Source: CAZBYL01 sp964496275 (lineage in GTDB: Bacteria > Synergistota > Synergistia > Synergistales > Synergistaceae). Taken from it: a stretch of DNA of 7,814 nucleotides. Position 1 is the stretch's first letter. Every line of letters begins with the position of its first letter. Both the position numbers and the translations under genes were made by a program. The stretch spans positions 1 to 7,814 of the forward strand of contig CAZBYL010000076.1 of the NCBI GenBank assembly GCA_964496275.1, given 5' to 3'. Below the pieces are notes generated by a model. It was not told the origin of the DNA. It saw nothing but the letters and a program-made list of their open reading frames with translations, and searched no databases. Positions 6,528-7,814 of this stretch are shown in pieces.

Positions 6528-7640
6528 ATGTTTACCGTTGAGGAATTGCTGAAACTTTCAATTTTTGACGGAGCCGCAGTTCTGGCGGGTGAGGGGGGAC
6601 TGGGCAGAAAGGTGAAGTTCATAGACTTCATAGAGGTTCCCGACGCTTATAGGTGGCTTGCAAAGGACACATTTATATTTACGGCGGGATATGCCTTCCG
6701 CGATACGCCCGATGCTCTTACGGAGCTGATACGGGTATATCTGTCGGGCGGCGTATCTGGGTTCGGAATAAAGCTCGGAAGATTTATAGATTTTTTGCCC
6801 GATGAAATTTATGTTATGGCAAATACAGCGGGATTCCCTATAATCTCTTTGCCGGAAGCTCTCCCATACGCCGTCATTGCGAAGGCTGTCATGCGTGAGA
6901 TATTTAAACATGAGCAGGAGGAACCGTTTAGGGAGAGTGACTGGGGCGAGGAGTTATTTTTAATGGACAGGGATCCGGACGGAGCCACCGACATTCTTGA
7001 GATGCGAGGGTGGAGCCGTGAAAAGAGAGTGTGGGCTCTGCAAATCAACGGGGCATTCCCATCGGCTCCAGTTTTGGGTGCGAGGCCGCACCTTCTTAAT
7101 TTCAAGGATACGACAAGAATCGTTGTTCACGCCGAAGCTGACGAGTCTCCCGAAAAATTTGCGGAGTTCTTAAAGTCAGGCGCGCAAGGCATTTGGGATT
7201 CCTCTCTTGTTTCCATGTACGGCCCCTGCACTGTTGAAAAGCTTCCAATCGCGTTTAAGAAAGTTTCCGACGCCCAGAATATAGCTGTATCTTTGGGGCA
7301 TAGAAACGGTTTTTTCACATATAGGCAGATAGAACTCCTTGCCCTTGTATGCCGCTTTGCGGATAAAAAAAGCATTCTCACTTGTGCACAAAAAGTTCTG
7401 GCTCCGTTAATAGAAGAGGATGCCCGCGGGCACATGGAACTCGTGCGGACTCTTTCCGTCTGGCTTGCCTGCGAAAGGTCGGTGCAGAGAGCGTCCGCCG
7501 TGCTGTACATTCACAGAAATACGCTTCGCTACAGGCTGAACAAGATAGAAACCCTCATATCTCTCGATGAGGATAATCTTTTCATTTTACGTATCGCTCT
7601 CATGTTCTTTTGTGCACCAAGCACAATTCACAACAAATAA
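6528..7640 (+). CDS. PucR/CdaR-family transcriptional regulator
   Basis: A 370-residue cytoplasmic regulator. Residues about 1-125 form the PucR N-terminal domain: VEELLKLSIFDGAAVLAG, then D-F-I-E-V-P-D near 33-39, FIFTAGYAF, GGVSGFGIKLGRF, and FPIISLPE at 103-110. A middle region about 165-260 looks like the degenerate GGDEF-like domain of this family. The C-terminus (about 303-360) is the typical helix-turn-helix: LVRTLSVWLACERSVQRASA followed by YIHRNTLRYRLNKIE. Such proteins usually sense a small metabolite and act on the adjacent catabolic or transport operon, often as activators. The ATG at 6528 follows GGAGG (6516-6520) by 7 bases; an upstream in-frame GTG at 6471 has no ribosome binding site and would place coding sequence over the -10 element. 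Divergence from the grd operon makes it the likely regulator of reductase and transporter; which ligand it senses is not visible. Confidence 0.92.
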   Translation: MFTVEELLKLSIFDGAAVLAGEGGLGRKVKFIDFIEVPDAYRWLAKDTFIFTAGYAFRDTPDALTELIRVYLSGGVSGFGIKLGRFIDFLPDEIYVMANTAGFPIISLPEALPYAVIAKAVMREIFKHEQEEPFRESDWGEELFLMDRDPDGATDILEMRGWSREKRVWALQINGAFPSAPVLGARPHLLNFKDTTRIVVHAEADESPEKFAEFLKSGAQGIWDSSLVSMYGPCTVEKLPIAFKKVSDAQNIAVSLGHRNGFFTYRQIELLALVCRFADKKSILTCAQKVLAPLIEEDARGHMELVRTLSVWLACERSVQRASAVLYIHRNTLRYRLNKIETLISLDEDNLFILRIALMFFCAPSTIHNK

Positions 7641-7732
7641 CCTGTTCACAAAAACATTGTAAGCTTTCTCCCTATGCCATAACATGTAGTATAGGGCTTG
7701 CCCATAACTTAACGTTAAGAGGAGGAAAAAAA
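7641..7732 (+). promoter_or_regulatory. Short intergenic region with promoter and palindrome before the next gene
   Basis: A possible promoter TTGTAA (7657-7662), 17 bases, TAACAT (7680-7685), both 4/6 matches. Downstream is an exact 12-base palindrome CTTAACGTTAAG (7708-7719) that abuts the Shine-Dalgarno GAGGAGG, so it could be an operator or a small hairpin at the translation start. A 6+6 inverted repeat CCCTAT (7670-7675)/ATAGGG (7691-7696) has no T run and is not a clear terminator for the regulator gene. Confidence 0.4.
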
Positions 7733-7814
7733 ATGGCAGAGAAAAAGCATGAATCAGTAAAAGCTTTTGAACCTGAAACATTTTTAGTAAGCGTTATTAT
7801 TTCTATCTTATCCG
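7733..7814 (+). CDS. Start of a probable membrane protein, truncated by the window edge
   Basis: Only 27 codons are visible: MAEKKHESVKAFEPETFLVSVIISILS. A charged cytoplasmic leader is followed by what looks like the first hydrophobic helix (FLVSVIISILS). The ATG is preceded by GAGGAGG and a run of A at good spacing, so the gene call is sound. The pattern of a short charged N-terminus entering a helix suits a transporter; an OPT-type peptide transporter is one guess, but 27 residues do not support a family. It shares direction with the pucR-type gene, 92 bases downstream, and may have its own promoter. Confidence 0.65.
   Translation, partial: MAEKKHESVKAFEPETFLVSVIISILS

Noticed and set aside
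7670..7696. CCCTAT/ATAGGG repeat as terminator of the regulator gene
   Set aside because: Six-base arms with a 15-base loop and no following T run; it overlaps a plausible promoter instead.

Overview
The window comes from an anaerobic bacterium that ferments amino acids or their derivatives. It carries a selenocysteine-dependent glycine/sarcosine/betaine reductase (Grd) component B, a BCCT-family transporter, a PucR-type regulator and a T-box riboswitch. Grd enzymes are typical of Clostridia and Synergistota, and T-boxes are typical of Firmicutes. The sequence alone does not settle the lineage. No mobile element, tRNA, rRNA or CRISPR array was seen.

Layout. Minus strand, right to left: grdE/G/I-type proprotein (6310-5003), grdB/F/H-type selenoprotein (4983-3673, reading through an in-frame UGA at 3942-3940), BCCT transporter (3561-2041), and an unrecognised 325-residue protein (2031-1054) whose ribosome binding site overlaps the transporter stop codon. 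These four form one probable operon. Diverging from it on the plus strand is a pucR-family regulator (6528-7640). The 217-base gap between the two holds a perfect 8+8 inverted repeat. At the right edge (7733-7814) only the first 27 codons of a probable membrane protein are present. At the left, a separate minus-strand unit starts with a promoter near 804-777. It continues through a T-box leader (about 770-475) with a textbook terminator and enters the N-terminal 142 codons of an AMP-forming acyl-CoA synthetase (426-1).

How it may work. The BCCT carrier would import a quaternary-ammonium substrate, with glycine betaine the most economical guess. Component B would bind it through a pyruvoyl group and pass the two-carbon unit to the Sec of GrdA. 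Components A and C, encoded elsewhere, would finish the reaction to acetyl phosphate and release trimethylamine. The PucR protein is the obvious local regulator. The acyl-CoA synthetase is a separate story. Its leader has a specifier that reads UAC (tyrosine) and a UGGU acceptor-binding sequence, so it should be switched on when uncharged tRNA-Tyr accumulates. That is unusual for a gene of this family and suggests a role in making or salvaging tyrosine from an aryl acid.
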